From Prosapia bicincta (lineage: Eukaryota > Arthropoda > Insecta > Hemiptera > Cercopidae): a stretch of DNA of 64,000 nt. The stretch covers positions 88,855,546 through 88,919,545 of the forward strand of contig JBAIZL010000006.1 in assembly GCA_036971475.1 (NCBI GenBank). The letters are read 5' to 3'. Of the stretch, positions 49,213-61,487 are shown in pieces; the stretch's first letter is position 1; each line of letters begins with the position of its first letter. The notes beneath the pieces were generated by a model that saw nothing but the letters and a program-made list of their open reading frames with translations, was not told the DNA's origin and searched no databases. The position numbers and the translations under genes were made by a program.

Positions 49213-50564
49213 GGCAGACAGAATAGAAAGGGTTGAAAACATAAAGCTGTACAACTTTAAAGTGTAAAAGGGATAAATTAACAAATAGAATATTTCTCGT
49301 CTTCCAATTTTTATGAGTTTTGCGTGACTTGAAATTTGTACCACCTGAAAGGTTTGGTTTCTTCCTAGTTAACATATTTATTTATTTATATACATTTATT
49401 TCAAATTTGTTTCCACAGCCCACATCTCATGAATATTATGACTTGGTACTTTATATATTTACTTGTAAATTAAAGTTTTTCATTAGAACTAATGATAAGC
49501 CACTTTTGCTTAAAAAATATCGTCATGTACTAAATACATGACACAAAGTACTTTCCTTACTGACGTCACAACACTTCAGACTTCCTATTTACCAAGAATG
49601 GAGACAGTTTTGTATTAATTAAGACGACACTGATAGCGTCATATTGAAGTATATCTCTGAGTTCTACACAAAACCTTAAGTCTATACAATTTGTGAAACT
49701 GATTTAATAAATTACTAATACGTGTTAATGAAAAGTAACTAAATATTTATAAATATTTGAAACTCGAAAAGATTATTAATAAAATATATTAAAAGCAACA
49801 TGTTTTTATAATTTTGCAAGATTTATTGGATTTCAAAGCAATTAATGATTTGCATGACAATCAAAACAATGAAAATTACGCTCAAATTTCAAAAGGTCAT
49901 CATAACGGCCAAACGCTTACACCACTTAGACACTCAGACTTACACAGAGATTCAGTCGCGTTATACTAGCGTTGACATTTTAGAAAAATGTGAAGAAATA
50001 TGTAGGAAATGGTACTTACATCCGGTTACGATTTCTCAAGTTTTCCATGGCAGAAACGAGTGAAATTTTCCGCAAGAAGGACTCCCGTGACTGCTGAAGC
50101 TTGTGTGGTACTCCCGCTAAATACCCTCTCACTAATACCGTTTGATACCATCTACTACTTGGTTCATTTTAATTATCTAAATTATGTTCTTATTTCGCAT
50201 GCATTTCTGAGACACTGAGGGATACACATTAAACTGCGTTCCATATGCAGTCGCAGGGTTTGAACGCAATTAATTAACTATCAATTAGAGAGGCCGTAAT
50301 TGTGGTTGTTATAGTGCGCCTAATAATACAGGCCGAGACCGCTTCCGCTGAATCCACCTGCAACGCAGCTTCCGGCATGGGGCGTGGTTTACCCGATCAC
50401 TTGACCTTTGAAGGTGAAAGGCAAAGAGTATTTTGTTGTACAAGTCGTTCTGCTGTATCTGGTATAATCGCATACCGAGAACTGTCTTAAAGTGTTACGT
50501 TAAAAGGGATCCTCAAAAGGAATCATGACACATGGGACGGAATTTTATTTCAGACATGTTAGTT

Positions 50565-50565
<1 letters not shown>
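49213..50565. other. Unique intergenic DNA with one island
   Basis: AT-rich with no recognised gene. An island at 50,230-50,450 is listed separately. Confidence 0.5.
50230..50450. promoter_or_regulatory. GC-richer island with dense factor-like sites
   Basis: It contains AATTAATTAAC, TCAATTAGAG and CGTAATTG (homeobox-type), CACCTG (E-box, 50,355), GGGGCGTGG (Sp/KLF-like, 50,379) and TGACCTTTG (50,402, the complement of the nuclear-receptor word CAAAGGTCA) followed by AAGGTGA. Non-repeat and non-coding. Enhancer-like by site content; unproven. Confidence 0.33.

Positions 50566-50649
<84 letters not shown>
50566..50649. repeat. (CT)n-(TA)n compound microsatellite
   Basis: (CT)n about 50,566-50,601 then (TA)n to 50,649. 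Confidence 0.98.
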
Positions 50650-50651
<2 letters not shown>

Positions 50652-51950
50652 CTATTTTCGACTTCTATGTATTTTGACTTGGTCTCGACGTCATTTTCCT
50701 TTGGCCTTTGTCTAGTCCATTGAGGTTGGAAACATACTCAAGCTGTTTATTCTTTCTTCTCCTTATTTTTCCCAACCAATCACAAAGGTTTATCAATATT
50801 TATCGAAGTAGTTGTAGCGTATTCAATAGAAACTGTATTTATTGATTTAACATAAAAATATGTTTATTTTTTCCATTTAAACATCATACCCATCTTTTGA
50901 CGCAGGCATTGAGTAGCAAGAAACAATATTTGTTTAGAAATTAACGAATTTGTTAGGTTAGGCACACACACATTCTTCATATCTCAGCTGAAAATCTTTA
51001 AAACTTACTATTACTAACCTTTAATCGGCGAACTTTTAAATGAATCATGGACGGTGAACCGAAGAAACCATTGTAGGGCTATAGGTTTCCCAACGGGGAA
51101 TGAATTATGACACAAAATGGCGACCAACAAACAACCCGGCACAAATTGCATTACCAATAATAAAGCTTGTATCCGGTTGTTACTATAGTTATTGGTATTT
51201 TAAAGTTTTTATAGATTTACTGGAAACTAAAACAATAGTGCTTACGCAGTTGCTCAACCGCACCTAGGCCTGTGTCATTCAGAGGGTCAATATCATTCTA
51301 GCTTTCGCAATTATTTACAAACAAGCAAATAAAAAAAAAACGCTTGCATGAATTGGTTGAATTTAGTCTTTGTATGTTGAATTTTGTAAAAGTGTGCAAT
51401 TTTTGGTATAACTTATTTTCAGATATAATAGAGAATATTCTTATCGAGATATTCTGCAGCTCTTGAACTTTTAAAATTTATGAACTCTTTCAAGACTTTG
51501 GAAATTTACATCTCAACCAGTTATTTGAAAAAGGGATCTGAGTTAAACAATAAACATTTTGTTTTTTCCATGGTTGTCAAGTTCTTAGGGATAGTCTCTA
51601 TGAGGGTAGTACTGTTAGAATACTATAAAAGAGCACAGTCAATTACCTTTTGTTTCTCAACGGTAGGCTACTCTGTGTCATGTTTGCTAATCAGATGTTT
51701 TATCAAGACAAACTATTTCAAGAGTGAACTAGTAATGCTAAGCTTAATCATTTTACTTTATATATTGACGTTTTTGCGTCTTTGAATTTCAAATATGGTT
51801 GAAGAAAAGGATAATACCAAGACACAAGTCTGGAAAAAGGAAAAACATTATGAAACACAAAATAAAAGTAAAATTACTTCTTGGAAATTTAATTTATCTC
51901 ATGACTAAACTATATTAGTCAAATACAATATCAAGAGCACAGTGGTACAA
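50650..51950. other. AT-rich intergenic DNA, no supported gene
   Basis: A frame of about 100 codons at 51,480-51,785 starts with ATG but is Leu/Phe/Ser/Lys-rich, as expected of AT-rich DNA, and matches no family. TATATTAGTC at 51,911 recurs at 52,317, on the far side of the palindrome in the next entry. Confidence 0.5.
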
Positions 51951-52040
51951 TATATTATAATGAAAATGTTGGAAAGAACTCAGATACACCAAAAATAATC
52001 AAAAATAACAAACAAAATAAGTTACATAAGATTAAACTCT

Positions 52041-52075
52041 TATGTACATTTCGTTGACCATGTCATCATCATCAG
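52041..52075 (-). ncRNA. Hammerhead-like core, left arm of palindrome
   Basis: Minus strand: CUGAUGA exact (52,075-52,069), extra U, stem GAUGAC/GUCAAC with loop AUG (five of six pairs), GAAA exact (52,052-52,049), then self-complementary AUGUACAU counting the last A of GAAA, followed by A. Same order of parts as at 42.0 and 42.5 kb, but with a different stem II and a different palindromic stem III. Confidence 0.42.
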
Positions 52076-52194
52076 AGGGTATTATTACAAAATACAATCT
52101 AGCACACAAGAAGTTACAAACTAGAATGATGTTTGTAGAAACATTCTAGTTTGTAACTTCTTGTGTGCTATATTGTATTTTGTAATAAGACCCT

Positions 52195-52229
52195 CTGATG
52201 ATGATGACATGGTCATCGGAATGTACATA
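52195..52229 (+). ncRNA. Hammerhead-like core, right arm of palindrome
   Basis: Plus strand: CUGAUGA exact (52,195-52,201), extra U, stem GAUGAC/GUCAUC perfect six pairs with loop AUG, then GGAA in place of GAAA, then the self-complementary AUGUACAU and A. The GAAA change would be expected to abolish a true hammerhead; the stem is better paired than in the left arm. Confidence 0.38.
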
Positions 52230-52379
52230 CGAATTTATTCTTAAGTAACTTGTTTTATTTGTTTTTTTATAATTATTTTTGTGGTATTGGGGTTCTTTCC
52301 AAAATTTTAATTGTAATATATTAGTCATGGAAGGAGACCGAAAGCAGCCAAGACCGTGTCTTCACTATGCAGGTAAGGC

Positions 52380-53839
<1,460 letters not shown>

Positions 53840-56680
53840 CTAGAGAGTGGCATGTGCTTTCTACTTTCTTCTTACAGGGGAGTGTGCCTGGTATATCCGT
53901 TAGCTGCGTTTCTTTCTAACATCCCCTCACTAAAGGGACTAGAGAGTGGCATGTGCTTTCTACTTTCTTCTTACAGGGGAGTGTACCTGGTATATCCGTT
54001 AGCTGCGTTTCTTTCTAACATCCCCTCACTAAAGGGACTAGAGAGTGGCATGTGCTTTCTACTTTCTTCTTACAGGGGAGTGTACCTGGTACATCCGTTA
54101 GCTGCGTTTCTTTCTAACATCCCCTCACTAAAGGGACTAGAGAGTGGCATGTGCTTTCTACTTTCTTCTTACAGGGGAGTGTACCTGGTACATCCGTTAG
54201 CTGCGTTTCTTTCTAACATCCCCTCACTAAAGGGATTAGAGAGTGGCATGTGCTTTCTACTTTCTTCTTACAGGGGAGTGTGCCTGGTACATCCGTTAGC
54301 TGCGTTTCTTTCTAACATCCCCTCACTAAAGGGACTAGAGAGTGGCATGTGCTTTCTACTTTCTTCTTACAGGGGAGTGTGCCTGGTACATCCGTTAGCT
54401 GCGTTTCTTTCTAACATGCCCTCACTAAAGGGACTAGAGAGTGGCATGTGCTTTCTACTTTCTTCTTACAGGGGAGTGTGCCTGGTACATCCGTTAGCTG
54501 CGTTTCTTTCTAACATCCCCTCACTAAAGGGATTAGAGAGTGGCATGTGCTTTCTACTTTCTTCTTACAGGGGAGTGTACCTGGTACATCCGTTAGCTGC
54601 GTTTCTTTCTAACATCCCCTCACTAAAGGGACTAGAGAGTGGCATGTGCTTTCTACTTTCTTCTTACAGGGGAGTGTACCTGGTACATCCGTTAGCTGCG
54701 TTTCTTTCTAACATCCCCTCACTAAAGGGACTAGAGAGTGGCATGCGCTTTCTACTTTCTTCTTACAGGGGAGTGTGCCTGGTACATCCGTTAGCTGCGT
54801 TTCTTTCTAACATCCCCTCACTAAAAGGACTAGAGAGTGGCATGTGCTTTCTACTTTCTTCTTACAGGGGAGTGTACCTGGTATATCCGTTAGCTGCGTT
54901 TCTTTCTAACATCCCCTCACTAAAAGGACTAGAGAGTGGCATGCGCTTTCTACTTTCTTCTTACAGGGGAGTGTGCCTGGTACATCCGTTAGCTGCGTTT
55001 CTTTCTAACATCCCCTCACTAAAGGGACTAGAGAGTGGCATGTGCTTTCTACTTTCTTCTTACAGGGGAGTGTGCCTGGTACATCCGTTAGCTGCGTTTC
55101 TTTCTAACATCCCCTCACTAAAGGGACTAGAGAGTGGCATGTGCTTTCTACTTTCTTCTTACAGGGGAGTGTACCTGGTATATCCGTTAGCTGCGTTTCT
55201 TTCTAACATCCCCTCACTAAAAGGACTAGAGAGTGGCATGTGCTTTCTACTTTCTTCTTACAGGGGAGTGTGCCTGGTACATCCGTTAGCTGCGTTTCTT
55301 TCTAACATCCCCTCACTAAAAGGACTAGAGAGTGGCATGCGCTTTCTACTTTCTTCTTACAGGGGAGTGTGCCTGGTACATCCGTTAGCTGCGTTTCTTT
55401 CTAACATCCCCTCACTAAAGGGACTAGAGAGTGGCATGTGCTTTCTACTTTCTTCTTACAGGGGAGTGTACCTGGTATATCCGTTAGCTGCGTTTCTTTC
55501 TAACATCCCCTCACTAAAGGGACTAGAGAGTGGCATGTGCTTTCTACTTTCTTCTTACAGGGGAGTGTGCCTGGTACATCCGTTAGCTGCGTTTCTTTCT
55601 AACATCCCCTCACTAAAGGGACTAGAGAGTGGCATGTGCTTTCTACTTTCTTCTTACAGGGGAGTGTGCCTGGTACATCCGTTAGCTGCGTTTCTTTCTA
55701 ACATGCCCTCACTAAAGGGACTAGAGAGTGGCATGTGCTTTCTACTTTCTTCTTACAGGGGAGTGTGCCTGGTACATCCGTTAGCTGCGTTTCTTTCTAA
55801 CATCCCCTCACTAAAGGGATTAGAGAGTGGCATGTGCTTTCTACTTTCTTCTTACAGGGGAGTGTACCTGGTACATCCGTTAGCTGCGTTTCTTTCTAAC
55901 ATCCCCTCACTAAAAGGACTAGAGAGTGGCATGTGCTTTCTACTTTCTTCTTACAGGGGAGTGTGCCTGGTACATCCGTTAGCTGCGTTTCTTTCTAACA
56001 TCCCCTCACTAAAGGGATTAGAGAGTGGCATGTGCTTTCTACTTTCTTCTTACAGGGGAGTGTGCCTGGTACATCCGTTAGCTGCGTTTCTTTCTAACAT
56101 GCCCTCACTAAAGGGACTAGAGAGTGGCATGTGCTTTCTACTTTCTTCTTACAGGGGAGTGTGCCTGGTACATCCGTTAGCTGCGTTTCTTTCTAACATC
56201 CCCTCACTAAAGGGATTAGAGAGTGGCATGTGCTTTCTACTTTCTTCTTACAGGGGAGTGTACCTGGTACATCCGTTAGCTGCGTTTCTTTCTAACATCC
56301 CCTCACTAAAAGGACTAGAGAGTGGCATGTGCTTTCTACTTTCTTCTTACAGGGGAGTGTGCCTGGTACATCCGTTAGCTGCGTTTCTTTCTAACATCCC
56401 CTCACTAAAGGGATTAGAGAGTGGCATGTGCTTTCTACTTTCTTCTTACAGGGGAGTGTACCTGGTACATCCGTTAGCTGCGTTTCTTTCTAACATCCCC
56501 TCACTAAAGGGATTAGAGAGTGGCATGTGCTTTCTACTTTCTTCTTACAGGGGAGTGTGCCTGGTACATCCGTTAGCTGCGTTTCTTTCTAACATCCCCT
56601 CACTAAAGGGATTAGAGAGTGGCATGTGCTTTCTACTTTCTTCTTACAGGGGAGTGTACCTGGTACATCCGTTAGCTGCA
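53840..56680. repeat. 99-bp minisatellite, 28.7 copies, open in one frame
   Basis: CTAGAGAGTGGCATGTGC recurs exactly every 99 bp (53,842, 53,941 and so on; last partial unit at 56,612). No indels. Six sites vary: TGTGCT/TGCGCT, GTGTGCCTG/GTGTACCTG, TACATCC/TATATCC, ATCCCC/ATGCCC, AAGGGA/AAAGGA and GGACTA/GGATTA. A plus-strand frame of 958 codons (ATG at 53,816, stop before 56,693) covers it with 33 residues per unit. Four of the six variable sites change the amino acid, roughly what unselected change gives, so I see no sign of protein constraint. Each unit has CTTTCTACTTTCTTCTTACAG, a strong 3' splice-site-like tract, on the plus strand. Confidence 0.95.
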
Positions 56681-58383
56681 ATTCTCTATTAAAACGCCGA
56701 TATTGTGGCCGGCAGCTAAAGTATTAACTAAGGTGGAGTGACGCGTTCGCTTTGTTTGTTAAACTACATGAACTATTTTACCTGTAAGTTTATATTACTG
56801 TACATTATTTTGCTACATTTGTAGCTACTGTGCGGATCTTTTTATGATGTAATAAATAGTTTCATTTGCTATTACAATCGTGTTTATTTTCTTTTCGCTC
56901 CGAAAAATATTACATTACTGTGAGAGTGATATCTGTCTATAATATAATTGATTGAGGTTAAGTTTTGGAGGAATAATACAGTGTTTCTGTTATCCGTTTA
57001 TTCGCTCAACCGTCATGGCCACGGTCCCGACGGTGACGGTTAATCGGGTTTACATTTAAACATGACAGTTAATCAGTAGCTACATTGTCAAGAAGGAAAT
57101 ATATGTGAGCCCTGATTTCCTATACTTAGCCTTTTTGTTTCAGGTTAGAATTCGAAGCTTCCTCGGTTTGATAAATTACAGGACTGGGATTATTAAACTT
57201 AAATTGATGACCCTGGCGTAACCTGTCGGAAATAAATAGAACTATTCAATTCATTAGACGGATAAAAAGAAATGATAATTTCATTTATTATTAAAGATTT
57301 TTAAGAAAGAAAATAGGGAAGGAATTAAAGATACAAAAACGAAATCGAGTTCAAACTCTTTACAATGACCACAAAGATGGACTAATGTTACAAACAATCG
57401 TTATTGTGTAAATACACACGATGACAAACATATATTAGATATTTCTAAACAGATTTAAAGTAAGTTTGTTTTTTTTAACGGCAAAGTTTTAAGAAAACCA
57501 CCGCATATCAAATTAAACCTCATGGAATTGAGTTGTTTTATCTGGCCTCCAGTTTAGTTGACTTGTTTTTAGGTAAATTGGAGTAAAATATTTATAGAGC
57601 GCCCAAACACCATGTTGCAGACGAAGCATCGCTACACTATCAACGTGCTAACGATGCTGGTCCATACGAATGTTAGATTGCTTTTTCCAAACATAATTTT
57701 CCGCTTTAGTAGACTTCTGTATCGACAGGAGACGATGTAATTTATTTCCTTAAAATACGAACTCGGCTCGATCATTTCACAAAGACACTATTATAAATAG
57801 CATGGACATCTATTGTATGTTTCCCACTAAATATATATACATTTCCTGCTCAAGAATAAACTTTTCTCTCCGTCATTAAGTATGTTAGCCAGCGTATGGT
57901 CGTCCGTTAATGTGTGCGTGCAGTATAAGTTCATGCGTCATGAAATATATCGTGCCCGTTCGAGGTCGCATTATTTCTCGATTAACTTTATATAAAGAAA
58001 CTTTAAGCCCCCTCGGCCATTTGAATATAATAGAATATGCTTTTGCCACATTTAATATTTAACCGTTTCTGCACGTATTAAAGAACATTTAAGATTAATT
58101 TAATTTTTTTAGAAAGATTTATTTACCTTTTGCGTTATAATGTCTAACAGGATGATTTAAAATTAAAATTATCAAATTCCAAAAATCCTAATTTTTTCTG
58201 TATTTTAAAAAACTACTGAAGGAACGAAAACAATTTTTAATGTCTTTATAAAAGAAAGCTAGTTTTTACGTACGACTAAAGTTACTATCAAGTCATTTAA
58301 ATTAGAAAGGTTAATAACGATGGGGTAATTTCTGTCAACTTGTGATTTCCAAGATGAATAAATTATACAATAGTTGCATTCCT
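56681..58383. other. Intergenic DNA with one island
   Basis: AT-rich with no gene recognised. GGTCCCGACGGTGACGG near 57,023 is a small GC-rich spot. A wider island is listed separately. Confidence 0.5.
57590..57990. promoter_or_regulatory. Balanced-composition island, possible conserved element
   Basis: About 400 bp, non-repeat. It contains GACGAAGCATCGC, CAACGTGCTAACGATGC, CGTCATTAAG, GTCCGTTAATGTG and TATAAATAGC (TATA-like, 57,791). No protein signal. Regulatory function is inference. Confidence 0.25.
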
Positions 58384-59265
58384 CCACAGTCTCCTGTTTA
58401 GTGACAGGGCGAATCCTGTCGTAGGCTAGTCACATGTCGTCTCCTGTCGTAGTGTAGTGACTGGTCACCTCCTATCGTAGGTTAGTCACATGTCGTCTCC
58501 TGCCGTAGTGTAGTGACTGGTCACCTCCTATCGTAGGTTAGTGACAAGTCGTCTCCTGGCGTAGTGTAATAACTGGTCGTCTCCTGTCGTAGTGTAGTGA
58601 CTGGTTGTCTCCTGTCGTAGGTTAGTGTCAAGTCGTCTCCTGTTGTAGACTTGTGACAAGTCGTCTCCTGTCGTAGTGTATTGACTGGTCGTCTCCTGTC
58701 GTAGGTTAGTGAAAAGTCGTCTCCTGTCGTAGGGTAGTGACAAGTCGTCTCCTGTCGTAGTGTAGTGACTGGTCGTCTCCTGTCATAGGTTAGTCACATG
58801 TCGTCTCCTGCCGTAGTGTAGTGACTGGTCACCTCCTATCGTAGGTTAGTCACATGTCGTCTCCTGCCGTAGTGTAGTGACTGGTCACCTCCTATCGTAG
58901 GTTAGTGACAAGTCGTCTCCTGGCGTAGTGTAATAACTGGTCGTCTGATGTCGTAGGTTAGTGACAAGTCGTCTCCTGGCGTAGTGTAATAACTGGTCGT
59001 CTGATGTCGTAGGTTGGTGACAAGTCGTCTCCTGGCGTAGTGTAATAACTGGTCGTCTGATGTCGTAGGTTGGTGACAGGTCGTCTCCTGTCGTAGTGTA
59101 ATAACTGGTCGTCTGATGTCGTAGGTTGGTGACAGGTCGTCTCCTGGCGTAGTGTAATAACTGGTCGTCTGATGTAGGTTGGTGACAGGTCGTCTCCTGG
59201 CGTAGTGTAATAACTGGTCGTCTGATGTCGTAGGTTGGTGACAGGTCGTCTCCTGTCGTAGGTTT
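58384..59265. repeat. 28-bp minisatellite, about 31 copies
   Basis: GTCGTCTCCTGTCGTAG recurs every 28 bp, alternating TGTAGTGACTG and GTTAGTGACAA tails (56-bp dimer). On the right a variant (GTCGTCTGATGTCGTAG, TGTAATAACTG) is amplified as its own dimer from about 58,930. Confidence 0.94.
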
Positions 59266-60605
59266 TTAGTTTACCTTCCCCTTATATATAACTAGTTCAA
59301 ATTTTCAAGCTTAATTAAAATAGGTTTTATCCATCCACTTAAGATAAAATACATATTTTTAACAAAACTTAATACTATTGAATAACAATGATGTTAATGC
59401 AGATTTCTTAAAGGTTTATTCATTAATCAAATTTAATAAATTAATCTTAGTTTTATTTGGTACGGTACCTTTTTTTCGTCTCGTTTGGCCTAAATTAAGT
59501 GATAAATCAGAATTTAAAAAAACAGCTAGTTTTAGGTTATACTTTATGGGTAAAACAGTTGTTTTAATTCATAAGCTATGTTACTTTATTAGTAATAATT
59601 TTAATTATTTAATTAAACGTAACTAAGGTAAAATTTTTCTTTGTTGGCCAAAGCAGGAATTGATAAAAAAAAGTTTTTTTATATTACTTATTTTTCTATC
59701 TTCATATAGTTAATTAACTATGCTCTGAAATAGTATTGTGTAATATAGCTTACATTAAATACACCTCTGGGTCGTGGAAATTGACCAATACATAATGCTT
59801 ATGTACTGATGTTATAGTTTAGGTTACTTTAAATAATTGTTTGTGAGAATTTTAATAAAGTTTGTATTGCGTTAGTTGTATCTGTTAACTGAAATGTAGT
59901 GCGTTTTATAGCTGTTCAACATGGGAAAAGACTATGAACAGAAATCAAGGTAGGATTTCATCAAGTTGTCTTTTTTATCCTTAACAACTCATTCGTGCCT
60001 TCTTCCTGATTCTATGTAAATTGTTGAGTGAGATGTAACATTTGTAAATTTTCTTTCGATTTTAAAGTTCTGAATGTTTTGCCTTGAATTACTCCTTATA
60101 ACCTACGTACATTTTGCATGTTCCTCTCTGCCAATAGGTGTGTTATCGACTGTGCAAGCTGCGTCTACTGTTACCATTTATAATAGACAAGCAAGGTTCA
60201 ATTTAAAAAAAAAAAAACATTTTGGACTGTTTTACAATAATTTTTAAATGTAAATTGTTTACAGTTGTCTAGAAATACAACTGCTATGAGAAACAGCACG
60301 TGAAAACTATGATTACGGGCCAGGCGCGAAACGGGTTTACCGGGCGAAACCAAGAGCCGTGTTGTGAATTAAATGTTAATTTCAACGCGCCATAATTAAT
60401 CGTTTAATGATTATAATAACAGCTGTAGTTGTTATACATTAGCAAGATGCTTACTGTAATTACAAGGAATGGCCACGTGGTACCTGATCGTAGAGTGTGT
60501 GTTGTGCTGTAGGCTAGACCAGTGCCGGGTGCGTGAGTTACAATGTGTTCATCACAATCATGTAATCTGTAATAAATAATTTGATTAAACAAAGCATACG
60601 ATACG
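59266..60605. other. AT-rich intergenic DNA with one island
   Basis: An 82-codon frame at 59,378-59,626 starts with TTG and matches nothing known. An island at 60,300-60,560 is listed separately. Confidence 0.5.
60300..60560. promoter_or_regulatory. GC-richer island with E2F, E-box and homeobox-type sites
   Basis: It contains GGCGCGAAAC (E2F-like, about 60,323), ATAATTAATCG and TTTAATGATTA (homeobox-type), CAGCTG (60,420), TGTAATTACA and GGCCACGTGG (E-box, 60,471). Non-repeat and non-coding, ending about 45 bp before the 51-bp array. Enhancer-like; unproven. Confidence 0.33.
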
Positions 60606-60606
60606 A

Positions 60607-61487
60607 TGCAAATGGTTCTACGCCGTAAGAACCTTCGTGGTGGTGTTGAAGTTACGCCACGAATGGATCTACGCCGTAAGTACCTTCGTGGTACCGTGTA
60701 AGTTACGCCACGAATGGATCTACGCCGAAAGAACCTTCGTGGTAGTGTGTAAGTTACGACACGAATGGTTCTACGCCGTAAGAAATTTCGTGGTAGTGTG
60801 TAAGTTACGCCACGAATGGTTCTACGCCGTAAGAACCTTCGTGGTACCGTGTAAGTTACGCCACGAATGGTTCTACGCCGTAAGAACCTTCGTGGTAGTG
60901 TGTAAGTTACGCCACGAATGGTTCTACGCCGTAAGAACCTTCGTGGTACCGTGTAAGTTACGCCACGAATGGTTCTACGCCGAAAGAACCTTCGTGGTAG
61001 TGTGTAAGTTACGACACGAATGGTTCTACGCCGTAAGAAATTTCGTGGTAGTGTGTAAGTTACGCCACGAATGGTTCTACGCCGTAAGAACCTTCGTGGT
61101 ACCGTGTAAGTTACGCCACGAATGGTTCTACGCCGTAAGAACCTTCGTGGTAGTGTGTAAGTTACGCCACGAATGGTTCTACGCCGTAAGAACCTTCGTG
61201 GTACCGTGTAAGTTACGCCACGAATGGTTCTACGCCGTAAGAACCTTCGTGGTACCGTGTAAGCAACGCCACGAATGGTTCTATGCCGTAAGAACCTTCG
61301 TGGTAGTGTGTAAGTTACGCCACAAATGGATCTACGCCGTAAGAACCTTCGTGGTACCGTGTAAGCTACGCCACGAATGGTTCTACGCCGTAAGAACCTT
61401 CGTGGTGGTGTGGAAGATACGCCACGAATGGTTCTACGCCGTAAGAGCCTTCGTGGTAGTGTGTAAGTTTCGCCACGAATGATTTTA
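60607..61487. repeat. 51-bp hairpin minisatellite, about 17 copies
   Basis: AAGTTACGCCACGAATGG recurs every 51 bp. In most units CCACGAA, one unpaired T, GGTTCT, eight bases, AGAACC and TTCGTGG form a 13-bp inverted repeat with one bulge (for example 60,810-60,844). Variants TACCGTGT and TAGTGTGT alternate in the linker. Because 51 is a multiple of three and no frame-specific stop occurs, both strands are open for 281 and 379 codons; neither peptide resembles a known family. Confidence 0.95.

Larger units (their letters stand above)
51951..52326. mobile_element. About 370-bp palindromic foldback element
   Basis: The arms (51,951-52,128 and 52,142-52,320) are reverse complements with moderate divergence around a short centre (CTAGAATG, 13 bases, CATTCTAG). 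The outer arms share GGAAAGAAC and AAAATAATTATAAAAA-type stretches; the inner arms are nearly identical (ACACAAGAAGTTACAAACTAG). It has no coding capacity. Each arm carries a hammerhead-like core pointing outward. TATATTAGTC lies near both sides (51,911-51,920 and 52,317-52,326), but the left copy is 30 bp outside the arm, so a target duplication is not established. Confidence 0.85.

Noticed and set aside
51480..51785. 101-codon ATG frame as a small membrane protein
   Set aside because: Hydrophobic runs are expected from T-rich DNA; no splice context, homolog or signal features could be supported.
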